This document shows positions 1 through 9,164 of a stretch of DNA of 64,000 nt, in pieces. Origin of the DNA: Azospirillum ramasamyi (lineage in GTDB: Bacteria; Pseudomonadota; Alphaproteobacteria; Azospirillales; Azospirillaceae); the NCBI RefSeq assembly GCF_003233655.1, contig NZ_CP029829.1:1560978-1624977 (forward strand). Reading direction: 5' to 3'. The notes below the pieces were generated by a model. The model ran no database searches. It saw nothing but the letters and a program-made list of their open reading frames with translations, and was not told the origin of the DNA. The translations under genes were made by a program, and so were the position numbers. The stretch's first letter is position 1. The number at the start of each line of letters is the position of its first letter.

Positions 1-2
1 TC

Positions 3-2252
3 GATATCCAGCGCAATCTGGAACAGCCGATCGCCGAGATGCGGCTGCCGATCCGGGCGGAGACGCGCACCGGCGACACGCCGGAGGCCAAGCGCAAGCG
101 CCAGCGCACCCATCCGCCGCACATGCTGATGACGACGCCGGAAAGCCTGGCGCTGCTGCTGTCCTACACCGACGCCGACCGGCTGTTCCGCAACCTGCGC
201 TGCGTCATCATCGACGAGCTTCATGCGCTGACCGGCACCAAGCGCGGCGACCTGCTGGCGCTGGGGCTGGCGCGGCTGTCGCGGCTCGCCCCTGCCGCCC
301 GGCGGGTCGGGCTGTCGGCCACGGTGGCGGAGCCGGAACGGCTGCTGGCCTGGCTGTCGCGCCACGGCCGGCATGACGGGACCGAGAACGACGACGTGCG
401 CCTCGTGCTGGGCCGCAGCGGCGCCCAGGCGGAGGTGGAGATCCTGACCTCGCAGGAGCGGGTGCCCTGGGCCGGCCACATGGCGATGCACGCCATGAAG
501 GAGATCTACGAACGCATCCGCCGCCAGCGCACCACCCTGCTGTTCGTCAACACCCGCGCCCAGGCGGAGCTGGTGTTCCAGGCGCTGTGGCGGGTCAATG
601 ACGACAACCTGCCCATCGCGCTGCACCACGGCTCATTGGCGGTGGAACAGCGCCGCAAGGTCGAGGGCGCCATGGCGCGCGGGGAGTTGCGGGCGGTGGT
701 GGCCACCTCCTCGCTCGATCTCGGCATCGACTGGGCGGCGGTCGACCTCGTGGTGCAGATCGGCGCGCCGAAGGGGTCGAGCCGGCTGGTCCAGCGCATC
801 GGCCGCGCCAACCACCGGCTGGACGAGCCCAGCCGCGCCCTGCTGGTCCCCGCCAACCGGTTCGAGGTGCTGGAATGCCGCGCCGCGCTGGAGGCGGTCC
901 ACGATCACACGCTGGACGGCGAGGCGCCGCGGCCGGGCGGGTTGGACGTGCTGGCACAGCATCTGCTCGGCATGGCCTGCGCCGCCCCCTTCCTGCCGGA
1001 CGAGTTGTATGAGGAGGTGGTGTCCGCCGCCCCCTATGCCGCGATGACGCGCGACGAATTCGACGACGTGCTGGATTTCGTCGCCACCGGCGGCTATGCG
1101 CTCGGCGCCTATGAACGCTTCCAGCGCCTGAAGCCGCGCGAGGACGGGCGGATGGCGGCGGCCGGCCCGGCGGTGGCGCGCCAGTACCGGATGAATGTCG
1201 GCACCATCACCCAGGAGGCGCTTCTGCGCGTCCGCCTGAACCGCGGCCCGATTCTGGGCGAGGTGGAGGAGTATTTCATCCAGGGCCTGACCCCCGGCGA
1301 CACCTTCCTGTTCGCCGGCCAGCTGCTGAAATTCCTCGGCGTGCGCGAGATGGAGGCGCAGGTCGCCAAGGGCGGCACCGGCGACCCGAAGGTGCCAGCC
1401 TATGCCGGCGGGCGGCTGCCGCTGACCACCCATCTGGCCGAGCGGGTGCGCGCCATGCTGGCCGATCCGCGCCGTTGGGACGGCTTGCCGGAGGATGTGC
1501 GGGAATGGCTGCGCCTTCAGCGCTACCGCTCCGTCCTGCCCGACCGCGACGGGCTGCTGGTGGAGACCTTCCCCAAGGCGGGCAAGCGCTTCCTCGTCGC
1601 CTATGCCTTCGAGGGGCGGAACGCGCACCAGACCTTGGGCATGCTGCTGACCCGCCGGATGGAGCGCTTCGGCCTGGGGCCGCTGGGCTTCGTCGCCACC
1701 GATTATGTGCTGGCGGTGTGGTCGCTGCGCTCGCCGACGGACATGGACGCGCTGTTCGACCAGGACATGCTGGGCGACGACCTGGAAGCCTGGATGGACG
1801 AATCGTCGATGCTGCGGCGGACCTTCCGCAACGTGGCGCTGATCGCCGGGGTGATCGACCGCCGCCATCCGGGACAGGAGAAGACCGGGCGGCAGGTCAC
1901 CTTCTCCTCCGACCTGATCTATGACGTGCTGCGCAAGCACGACCCCGGCCATGTGCTGCTGCGGGCGACGCGGGCCGATGCGGCCGGCGGGCTGACCGAC
2001 ATCCGCCGCCTGTCCGATTTCCTGGCGCGGGTGCGCGGGCGCATCACCCACAAGGATCTCGACCGCATCTCCCCGCTGGCGGTGCCGGTGATCCTGGAGA
2101 TCGGGCGCGAGCGGGTGGACGGCAGCGCCACCGACGAACTGCTCGCCGCCGCCGAAGCCGAACTGCTGGCGGAGGCGATGCCGGAACTCGCTCCGCCACG
2201 GCCGGCGAAATCGGAAACGGGGCGCCCGCAGCAGGGACGGTTGTCGCTGTGA
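3..2252 (+). CDS. Ligase-associated DEXH-box (Lhr-type) DNA helicase, 5' end cut off by window
   Basis: ATP-dependent helicase of the Lhr-core type that bacteria keep beside an ATP-dependent DNA ligase and the PdeM nuclease; presumed role in DNA damage repair. The reading frame is open from base 3, so the gene starts outside the window and the Walker A motif is not visible. Seen: the DELH box (VIIDELHAL), motif III (GLSATVAEP), motif IV (LLFVNTRAQAE), motif V (VATSSLDLGID) and motif VI (QRIGRANH), followed by the long Lhr C-terminal region. The expected partner pdeM lies downstream on the same strand, but a reverse-strand ferredoxin gene separates them. About 750 residues are visible, so only a short N-terminal part is missing. 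Family assignment is firm; the repair role is known only from gene context in the family. Confidence 0.92.
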   Translation, partial: DIQRNLEQPIAEMRLPIRAETRTGDTPEAKRKRQRTHPPHMLMTTPESLALLLSYTDADRLFRNLRCVIIDELHALTGTKRGDLLALGLARLSRLAPAARRVGLSATVAEPERLLAWLSRHGRHDGTENDDVRLVLGRSGAQAEVEILTSQERVPWAGHMAMHAMKEIYERIRRQRTTLLFVNTRAQAELVFQALWRVNDDNLPIALHHGSLAVEQRRKVEGAMARGELRAVVATSSLDLGIDWAAVDLVVQIGAPKGSSRLVQRIGRANHRLDEPSRALLVPANRFEVLECRAALEAVHDHTLDGEAPRPGGLDVLAQHLLGMACAAPFLPDELYEEVVSAAPYAAMTRDEFDDVLDFVATGGYALGAYERFQRLKPREDGRMAAAGPAVARQYRMNVGTITQEALLRVRLNRGPILGEVEEYFIQGLTPGDTFLFAGQLLKFLGVREMEAQVAKGGTGDPKVPAYAGGRLPLTTHLAERVRAMLADPRRWDGLPEDVREWLRLQRYRSVLPDRDGLLVETFPKAGKRFLVAYAFEGRNAHQTLGMLLTRRMERFGLGPLGFVATDYVLAVWSLRSPTDMDALFDQDMLGDDLEAWMDESSMLRRTFRNVALIAGVIDRRHPGQEKTGRQVTFSSDLIYDVLRKHDPGHVLLRATRADAAGGLTDIRRLSDFLARVRGRITHKDLDRISPLAVPVILEIGRERVDGSATDELLAAAEAELLAEAMPELAPPRPAKSETGRPQQGRLSL

Positions 2253-2275
2253 CACCGTCCCATGCCGGTCGTAGG

Positions 2276-2659
2276 TTACTTGCGCAGTTCCGGCTCCACG
2301 CCCGGCTCGCCGCTGAACTCGACGAGAATGGTCTCGTCACGGACGATGAACTGGCAGGCCAGGCGGTAGGGCGGCGGGAGGTGGGCGTTCTCGGCCGCCT
2401 CCAACAGGCTCCTGTTCAGCTTGCCGTTGACGGACAGGGTGACTTTCTCCTTTTCGGTCAGGTCGATGGCCATCGGGGTCTTGCCGTCCAGATAGGTCAC
2501 CTTGACGAGGCAGGATCCGCACTCGCCGTCCTGGCACTGGAACGGGATCGGAATGTCGTGCTTCTTCGCCAGCGCCAGCAGAGTGCCGGTATCGCCGGCG
2601 ACCGCGTAAACGGTCAGGTCCTTGGGCATGTTCAGGCCGGTGAACGTCACTGTGGCCAT
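2276..2659 (-). CDS. 2Fe-2S ferredoxin resembling FeSII (Shethna) nitrogenase-protective protein
   Basis: Small 2Fe-2S protein of 127 residues. The cluster motif C-x4-C-x2-C is visible (FQCQDGECGSCLVKV), with the fourth cysteine near the C-terminus (YRLACQF), followed by DETILVEFSGEPG. From memory, the MATV(I)-type N-terminus, the 'PF-CQDG-CGSCLVK-T-LDG' block and the 'YRLACQ-IV-DE-LLVEF-GEPG' end closely match Azotobacter FeSII, which forms a protective complex with nitrogenase under oxygen stress. ATG at 2659 is chosen over an upstream in-frame start (2692) because a GGAGGAT ribosome site (2664-2670) lies just before it. It is convergent with the helicase gene and divergent from pdeM. A -24/-12 promoter and a NifA-type site lie upstream. 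A generic electron-transfer ferredoxin remains possible. Confidence 0.85.
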   Translation of the reverse strand: MATVTFTGLNMPKDLTVYAVAGDTGTLLALAKKHDIPIPFQCQDGECGSCLVKVTYLDGKTPMAIDLTEKEKVTLSVNGKLNRSLLEAAENAHLPPPYRLACQFIVRDETILVEFSGEPGVEPELRK

Positions 2660-2663
2660 GGGT

Positions 2664-2670
2664 ATCCTCC
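2664..2670 (-). promoter_or_regulatory. Ribosome binding site that decides the FeSII-like start
   Basis: Reverse-strand GGAGGAT ends four bases before the ATG at 2659. It favours this start over the in-frame ATG at 2692, which would add 11 residues (ADHNHTRRIP-like) that are absent from the ferredoxin family as I know it. Confidence 0.7.
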
Positions 2671-2718
2671 GGGTATGGTTATGATCCGCCATGCCTCCAC
2701 GGCGGCGGCACGTACGGC

Positions 2719-2735
2719 TGCAAACATCATGCCCA
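2719..2735 (-). promoter_or_regulatory. Candidate sigma-54 (-24/-12) promoter of the FeSII-like gene
   Basis: Read on the minus strand, the sequence is TGGGCATGATGTTTGCA. Against the RpoN consensus TGGCACGNNNNTTGCA it keeps GGCA, the G before the spacer and TTGCA; only the first T and the C of CAC differ. The invariant GG (2733-2732) and GC (2721-2720) are separated by exactly 10 bases. The predicted transcription start is near 2708, giving a leader of about 50 bases before the ATG at 2659. Confidence 0.65.
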
Positions 2736-2765
2736 TAGAAATTTCATGGATATTGGCCCTTTCCG

Positions 2766-3521
2766 ATGATCGCCGGTAAACGAACGTTGTCAGCTTCCTC
2801 CCAAGCTCACGGTTCCGCCTGTCAGGGCGATGACAGCCGCGCCGCCCTGACCTTCCGCGGCGCCGATCTGTTGGCCGACGCGTCGGGCGCGCTGCTGTGG
2901 CCGGGCGAGTCCATCCTCGCCGTCGCCGACCTGCATCTGGAGAAGGGCTCGGCCTTCGCCGCGCGCGGCCGGATGCTGCCGCCCTACGACACGCGGGCGA
3001 CGCTGGACCGGCTGGCGGAGCTGATCGCGCGCGACCGGCCGGCCCGCGTGCTGTGCCTGGGCGACAGCTTCCACGACCGCCGCGCGGCGGAGCGGATGGA
3101 CCCGGCCGATGTGGAACGGCTGCGCGGCCTGACCGCCGCCGTGTCCGATTGGGTATGGATCACCGGCAACCACGATCCCGAGCCGCCGCAGGGCCTTGGC
3201 GGCCGGGCGGCGGCGGAGTTGTCCCTCGGCCCCCTCACCTTCCGCCACGAGGCGCGGCCTGGTGCGGTCGGCGAATTGTCGGGCCACCTGCACCCGGCCG
3301 CCGCGCTGGCGCTGGCCGGACGGCGGGTGCGCGAGCGCTGCTTCGCCCATGACGGCGCCAAACTGATCCTGCCCGCCTTCGGCAGCTTCACCGGCGGGCT
3401 GAACGTGCTGGATGCCGCCTTCGACGGGCTGCTGGCGCGGCGGTTCGAGGTGCTGATGACGGTGCGCGGCCGGATCTACCGTTTCCCCTGCGCCCGTTTG
3501 TCGCCGGACCGTGCGCGCTGA
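2766..3521 (+). CDS. pdeM: Ligase-associated DNA damage response endonuclease PdeM
   Basis: Calcineurin-like metallophosphoesterase of 251 residues, the nuclease partner of the ligase-associated helicase. Metal-binding motifs are all visible: ADLHLEKG (D-x-H), LGDSFHD (GD), ITGNHDPE (GNHD) and LSGHLHPA (GHxH). About 25 residues precede the conserved LTFRGADLLAD start of the domain, so the true start may be later than this ATG (for example TTG at 2787). The 5' end of the gene, or its leader if the start is later, contains a TGT-N10-ACA site facing the divergent FeSII-like gene. Same strand as the helicase, 513 bases downstream of its stop. Photolyase follows after about 70 bases. Confidence 0.9.
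   Translation: MIAGKRTLSASSQAHGSACQGDDSRAALTFRGADLLADASGALLWPGESILAVADLHLEKGSAFAARGRMLPPYDTRATLDRLAELIARDRPARVLCLGDSFHDRRAAERMDPADVERLRGLTAAVSDWVWITGNHDPEPPQGLGGRAAAELSLGPLTFRHEARPGAVGELSGHLHPAAALALAGRRVRERCFAHDGAKLILPAFGSFTGGLNVLDAAFDGLLARRFEVLMTVRGRIYRFPCARLSPDRAR
2819..2836. promoter_or_regulatory. Candidate NifA upstream activator sequence (TGT-N10-ACA)
   Basis: CTGTCAGGGCGATGACAG is a dyad with 6-base arms (CTGTCA / TGACAG) that contains TGT-N10-ACA at 2820-2835. Its centre is about 118 bp upstream of the transcription start predicted from the -24/-12 element at 2719-2735, within the distance range usual for NifA sites. It lies inside the first codons annotated for pdeM. The sequence match is direct; binding by NifA is inferred. 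Confidence 0.55.
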
Positions 3522-3588
3522 CGCTCTGGCCGAAGCGTGAGCGCGGCCTATATCGGGTGCTCCGAAGCAGTCCAACCGAGCACCGTGC

Positions 3589-5073
3589 ATGTCCGCCTCC
3601 CCCATCGTCGTCTGGTTCCGCAACGACCTGCGCCTTGCCGACAACCCGGCGCTGACCGCCGCCGCCCAGGCCTCGGCCGAACGCGGCGCCCCGGTCATCC
3701 CGCTCTATATCCTGGAGGAGGAGACCGGCGATCCGGCTGGTGATCCTTGGGCGCTCGGCGGGGCGCAGCGCTGGTGGCTGCACGGCAGCCTGGAGCGGCT
3801 CGCCACCTGCTGCGCCCGCCACGGCTCGCCGCTGCTGCTGCGCCGGGGCGAACCGGGCGCGGTTCTGGAAGCGCTGGTGGAGGAGACCGGGGCGGAGTGC
3901 GTGCTGTGGAACCGCCGCTACATCCCCGCCCGGACCGCGCGGGACGCCGCGATCAAGGAGCGGCTGAAGGCGCGCGGCGTCGATGCCCGCAGCTTCAACG
4001 CCGCCCTGCTGGCCGAGCCCTGGACCGTCCGCAACAAGAGCGGCGGCCCCTTCAAGGTCTTCACCCCCTTCTGGCGTCACCTGTCGGCCACGCTGACCCC
4101 GCCGCTGCCCACCCGGGCGCCATCGGAACTGAAGGCGCCGGACAAGGCACCGGCCGGCGATCCGCTCGACTCCTGGGGCCTGCTGCCGGCGAAGCCCGAC
4201 TGGGCGCCGGGATTGCGCAAGCGCTGGGTTCCGGGCGAGGCGGCGGCGCTGTCCCATCTGGCCGATTTCCTCGACGGGCCGGTCGGCGCCTATGCCACCG
4301 AACGCGACCGGCCCGACAGCGACGGCACCTCCGCCCTGTCGCCCTATCTGGCCTTCGGGGAGATCGGGCCGCGGCAGGTCTGGCACGCCGCCCGCCACGC
4401 CGCCGACGCCCGGCCGGAACTGGCGTCCGGCATCGATTCCTTCCTGCGCGAACTCGGCTGGCGCGAGTTCCAGTACCATCTGCTGCACCACGCGCCGGAA
4501 CTGCCCGACAGCCCGCTCGATCCCCGCTTCGCCGATTTCCCCTGGCGCGAGGATGCCGCGGGCCTGCAGGCGTGGCAGCGCGGGCGCACCGGCTATCCCA
4601 TCGTCGATGCCGGCATGCGCCAGCTGTGGGAGACCGGCTGGATGCACAACCGGGTGCGGATGATCGTGGCGTCCTTCCTGGTCAAGGATCTGCTGCTGCC
4701 CTGGCAGGAGGGGGAGCGCTGGTTCTGGGACACGCTGGTCGATGCCGACCTCGCCCAGAATGCCGGCAACTGGCAATGGGTGGCGGGATGCGGCGCCGAC
4801 GCCTCCCCCTTCTTCCGCGTCTTCAACCCGGTCCTGCAGGGCGAGAAGTTCGATCCCCAGGGCGATTACGTCCGCCGTTTCGTGCCCGAACTGGACCGGC
4901 TGCCGCCGCGCTGGATCCACCGGCCCTGGGCCGCACCGACCGAGGTGCTGCGGCAGGCCGGCATCCGGCTGGGCGAGGATTACCCGCGGCCGATCCTCGA
5001 CCATGGCGCCGCCCGCGACCGTGCGCTGGCGCTCTACAACGAGCGCAAGGGGCGGATCGACAAGGCGTCCTGA
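3589..5073 (+). CDS. phrB: Deoxyribodipyrimidine photo-lyase (class I CPD photolyase)
   Basis: Light-dependent repair of cyclobutane pyrimidine dimers. The 494-residue length is typical of class I. The N-terminal Rossmann antenna domain starts IVVWFRNDLRLADNPAL; the FAD domain carries the conserved blocks TSALSPYLAFGEIGPR, ELGWREFQYHLL, GYPIVDAGMRQLWETGWMHN and NAGNWQWVAGCGADASP, the last including a Trp of the electron-transfer chain. Start ATG at 3589 follows GCACCGTGC with no strong ribosome site, but the domain begins at once. It lies 67 bases behind pdeM on the same strand, forming a repair cluster. A cryptochrome function cannot be excluded, but the N-W-x-W-x-x-G-C-G-x-D block is typical of photolyases. 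Confidence 0.93.
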   Translation: MSASPIVVWFRNDLRLADNPALTAAAQASAERGAPVIPLYILEEETGDPAGDPWALGGAQRWWLHGSLERLATCCARHGSPLLLRRGEPGAVLEALVEETGAECVLWNRRYIPARTARDAAIKERLKARGVDARSFNAALLAEPWTVRNKSGGPFKVFTPFWRHLSATLTPPLPTRAPSELKAPDKAPAGDPLDSWGLLPAKPDWAPGLRKRWVPGEAAALSHLADFLDGPVGAYATERDRPDSDGTSALSPYLAFGEIGPRQVWHAARHAADARPELASGIDSFLRELGWREFQYHLLHHAPELPDSPLDPRFADFPWREDAAGLQAWQRGRTGYPIVDAGMRQLWETGWMHNRVRMIVASFLVKDLLLPWQEGERWFWDTLVDADLAQNAGNWQWVAGCGADASPFFRVFNPVLQGEKFDPQGDYVRRFVPELDRLPPRWIHRPWAAPTEVLRQAGIRLGEDYPRPILDHGAARDRALALYNERKGRIDKAS

Positions 5074-5189
5074 CCTGATCCTCACCGAAGGGTCATCGGC
5101 TTGCCCGCAAACGGGCGCGCCCTGTTGCCACCTTCCCCCAAGCGGCCCGGGGCGGCCTTTTCCATGCGCGTTGCGTCGCGGGCAGGAGC

Positions 5190-5202
5190 GTTATAAAGTA
5201 AC
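5190..5202. promoter_or_regulatory. Candidate Zur operator upstream of zur
   Basis: GTTATAAAGTAAC forms an inverted repeat (GTTA-N5-TAAC) three bases before the zur ATG. It is an A+T-rich island in G+C-rich DNA and resembles the GTTAT/ATAAC type of Zur/Fur-family site. Autoregulation is inferred. Confidence 0.4.
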
Positions 5203-5205
5203 ACC

Positions 5206-5672
5206 ATGTCCGCACTTCACGACCATGCCCACTGCATCGCCGACGCCCTGACCCGTGCCGACGCGCTGTGCGCCGAGCGGGGCGCGCGGCTGACCGCGTT
5301 GCGCCGCCGTGTGCTGGAGCTGGTGTGGTCCAGCCACCGGCCGCGCGGCGCCTACGCGATCCTGGAGGATCTCAGCCAGCAGGACGGCAAGGCGGCGGCG
5401 CCGCTGACCGTCTACCGCGCGCTGGAATTCCTGGTCGAACAGGGGCTGGTCCACCGCATCGAATCGCTGAACGCCTATGTCGGCTGCGCCGCGCCGGGAG
5501 ACGTCCATTCCGGGCAGTTCCTGGTGTGCGACGGTTGCGGCGATGCGGCCGAGATCGACGATCCGGGCGTCGGCTCGGCGATCGTCACCGCGGCGGCCGA
5601 GCGCGGCTTCCGTGTCCAGCGCCCCACCGTCGAGGTGCACGGCCTGTGCAAATCCTGTCAGGAGAACCCCCG

Positions 5673-5676
<4 letters not shown>
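5206..5676 (+). CDS. zur: Zinc uptake regulator Zur (Fur family)
   Basis: Fur-family repressor of 156 residues. The N-terminal winged helix begins near residue 20 (RLTALRRRVLELVWSSHRP) and includes the recognition region AAPLTVYRALEFLVEQGLVHRI. The C-terminal half carries two Cys pairs, CDGC and CKSC, expected for the structural zinc site, plus His residues (DVHSGQF, EVHGLC). The Zur rather than Fur call rests on the ESLNAYVGC segment and on the next gene, a His-rich zinc GTPase whose start codon overlaps the zur stop. It probably represses itself and zinc-acquisition genes when zinc is sufficient. An A+T-rich dyad sits directly before the ATG. Peroxide-sensing PerR is a less likely alternative. 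Confidence 0.88.
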
Positions 5677-6836
<1,160 letters not shown>

Positions 6837-6840
6837 AGGG

Positions 6841-6962
6841 CTGACGATGCCCCACCTGACCTCCCCCCTTAGGCGGGGGAGGGACTGCCGCTACTTTTTT
6901 CCTAAAAGCACTTACTCCCTCTCCCGCGAAGCGGGGGAGGGTTGGGGTGGGGGCATCGTCAG
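6841..6962. repeat. Palindromic intergenic element bounded by inverted repeats
   Basis: CTGACGATGCCCC (6841-6853) is repeated inverted as GGGGCATCGTCAG (6950-6962). Between them are two G/C hairpins: CCTCCCCC...GGGGGAGG (6860-6882) followed by a T-rich stretch, and CCCTCTCCCGC-GAA-GCGGGGGAGGG (6917-6941). The element lies between the convergent zinc GTPase and M1 peptidase genes and may terminate transcription from both sides. Confidence 0.6.
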
Positions 6963-6979
6963 CCGACATCACCCCACCC

Positions 6980-8983
6980 TCACCGCGCCACCACCCGCCG
7001 CAGCGGACTGTCGCCGACCGCCCAAACCCCGCGATCCGTCGCCTTCGCCCCGTCGAACACCAGCCAGCTCTGCCGTCCGTAATGCGGCAGCGGCCGGAGC
7101 AGCGCCTGCAGCGCGGCGGCATCGGCGCCCGACACCACCAGCGCCGTCCGCCCATCCGTCGCGCGCGATACCCAAACCCGCGCGCTGCCCCGTCCGGCCA
7201 ACTCCGCCGGGACCGGCGGCAACCCGCGCCGCTCCAGTTCCCGCGCCACCGCCGCGTCGGTCCCAATCACCAGCACCGGCACACTTCCGCCCCCGCCCTG
7301 CCGGCCCCTGCCCTCCCGGCCGGCACCGTCCATCAGCCGCCCGGCCAGCGCCCGCGCCGCCTCCGCCGCTTCTCCTTCGGCGGCGATCACCCGCTCGGCG
7401 CCGGGGCGCAGGGTGACGTCACGCAGGATCGGCGGCGCCTCGCCCGGAGCCAGCCGGCGGAACAGATCGAAATCGGGATCGACGGACACCGCCCGCACCG
7501 CCGCGCCGGCCGGAATGCGCAGCGTCGCCTCCTTCACGTCGAAACGGACGCTGTGATTCTCCACTCCCGCCCCTGCCCCCGCCGCCGTCTCCAGCCGCAC
7601 CGGCACGGTCAGGGCATAGGGCCGGTCGGCCTCCTGCCGCAGGGTCAGCAGCACGCCCTCGCCATCCGCCCCAATGTCGGCGCGTGCATCGACGAGCGTC
7701 AGCAACGGCGCTCCCCGTCGCTCCAGCCATTGCGCGAACAGCCCGCCGAGGTCGCGGCCGGACGCCGCCTCGAAGGCGCGGCGCAGGTCGGACCAGCCGG
7801 CATCGCGGAAGGCGTGCTCGCTCCAGAACCGCCTTATGCCGGCGTCGAAGGCGTCGCGGCCGATCTCCGCCTCCAGCATGTGGAAGAGCATCGCCGCCTT
7901 GCCGTAGCCGACGATCTGCGAGGCATCATGCGTCTTTGAAAGGAACTCCGTCAGCGGACGGTCGCGCTCGGCCGGCAGGGCGGCATAGTCGCGCAGCCAG
8001 TCCAGCCGCATCGCCCGCGCCGCGTCGGCGCCGCGGTCGCGCGCGGCGGCATAATCGGCCATGTAGGTGGTCAGCCCCTCCGCCCAGTTGCCGCCGGTCC
8101 CCACGCGCACGCCGTTGCCCCACCAGTTGTGCATGATCTCGTGGGTCAGCGATTGGCTGCGGATGAAGGGCAGCGGCAGGACGGAACGGCCGATGGCGGT
8201 CAGCCCCGGAAAACCCAGGCCCACTGGCGGCGGAACCGACACGATGCTGAAACCGTCGAAGGGATAGGCGCCGATGCGGGCGGCACCGGCGGCGATGGCC
8301 TGCTCCGACAGGGCGAGATAGCCGTCGGCCAGCCCGGTCTGCTCGGAATGGCGGTAGAGCCGCAGGCGCAAGGCCCCGGCCATCCGCTCCTCGACCGTCC
8401 ACGGGCCGGCGAAGACGGAAGGCTCCTCGACGCTGCGGGTTTCCTCGAACACGGCGCGGTAGCCGGCGGCGTCGCGCCCCTCCTCCACCAGCCGCCCGGT
8501 GGCGACGGCGACATAGGGCGCCGGAACCCGCAGCGTCAGCCGCCAGCTGGGCGGCCCGTCCCCATCGCCGGCCGGATCGGCCCCGGGTTCGGGCAGCCAG
8601 CCGCCCTGACCCGGCAGGAAGGCGCCCTCCCCGTCCAAGGCAACTGCGGTCCCGGCGGTGAAGCCCGGCAGACGCCCGCCATAGCGGATGGTCACCGGTC
8701 CGCCTCCCTCCGGCACCACCAGCCGCACTTGGTCGCCGCGCCGGTCGAGCGGAACCGCGCGGTCGCCTACCCGCAGCTCGTGCAGGGTCAAAGCGGGATC
8801 GAGCCGCAGCGACTGCGCGCCCCCCGCCAGGGTCAGCCGGTCCACCACCTCCAGCCGGCCGGCGGCGGGGTCGAGCGTGAGGTCGATGTCGTGGTGAAGC
8901 GGGGCGGCGCCGGCCGGGGCGATCACGCCCAGGACCAGCGCCGCCCCCGCCAGGGCCAGGGCCCGGATGCGCAGGGTCGTCAT
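6980..8983 (-). CDS. Exported M1-family (gluzincin) metallopeptidase
   Basis: Secreted zinc peptidase of 667 residues. A signal peptide is clear (MTTLRIRALALAGAALVLGV...AGAA). The zinc site is HEIMH (residues 281-285) with the third ligand Glu in NWAEGLTTY. By my count only 16 residues separate HEIMH from that Glu, against 18 in classic M1 enzymes, so this is a divergent subfamily. The N-terminal beta domain (HHDIDLTLDPAAGRLEV) is present; the region after about residue 480 does not resemble the usual M1 C-terminal domains. ATG at 8983 is chosen because GAGGGG precedes it and the signal peptide starts there; an upstream in-frame start would bury the signal. Substrate unknown. Confidence 0.85.
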   Translation of the reverse strand: MTTLRIRALALAGAALVLGVIAPAGAAPLHHDIDLTLDPAAGRLEVVDRLTLAGGAQSLRLDPALTLHELRVGDRAVPLDRRGDQVRLVVPEGGGPVTIRYGGRLPGFTAGTAVALDGEGAFLPGQGGWLPEPGADPAGDGDGPPSWRLTLRVPAPYVAVATGRLVEEGRDAAGYRAVFEETRSVEEPSVFAGPWTVEERMAGALRLRLYRHSEQTGLADGYLALSEQAIAAGAARIGAYPFDGFSIVSVPPPVGLGFPGLTAIGRSVLPLPFIRSQSLTHEIMHNWWGNGVRVGTGGNWAEGLTTYMADYAAARDRGADAARAMRLDWLRDYAALPAERDRPLTEFLSKTHDASQIVGYGKAAMLFHMLEAEIGRDAFDAGIRRFWSEHAFRDAGWSDLRRAFEAASGRDLGGLFAQWLERRGAPLLTLVDARADIGADGEGVLLTLRQEADRPYALTVPVRLETAAGAGAGVENHSVRFDVKEATLRIPAGAAVRAVSVDPDFDLFRRLAPGEAPPILRDVTLRPGAERVIAAEGEAAEAARALAGRLMDGAGREGRGRQGGGGSVPVLVIGTDAAVARELERRGLPPVPAELAGRGSARVWVSRATDGRTALVVSGADAAALQALLRPLPHYGRQSWLVFDGAKATDRGVWAVGDSPLRRVVAR

Positions 8984-9164
8984 GCCCCTCAAGATGGGCC
9001 GCGGACGAGCGCTGCGCCAGCGCCTCCTCATTCCGGCAGGCCGAGGAATTGACCTGCCGTATTGCGTTCAAACGCCACGCAGGCTTTGCCGCGCCAAGGG
9101 GCGCGCCGCCGCCGTCACGGCGTCCGGCGAACGCTTGAAAGGTCAGTTCAAGCGTTCACCGGTA

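Noticed and set aside
633..2255. Long open frame antisense to the helicase gene
   Set aside because: Arises from high third-position G+C; the protein is Gln/His/Gly/Arg-rich with no domain, and the sense frame has all helicase motifs.
2706..2721. GGCACG...CTGC on the plus strand as a sigma-54 promoter for pdeM
   Set aside because: The GG-GC distance is one base too long and it points towards a housekeeping repair gene.
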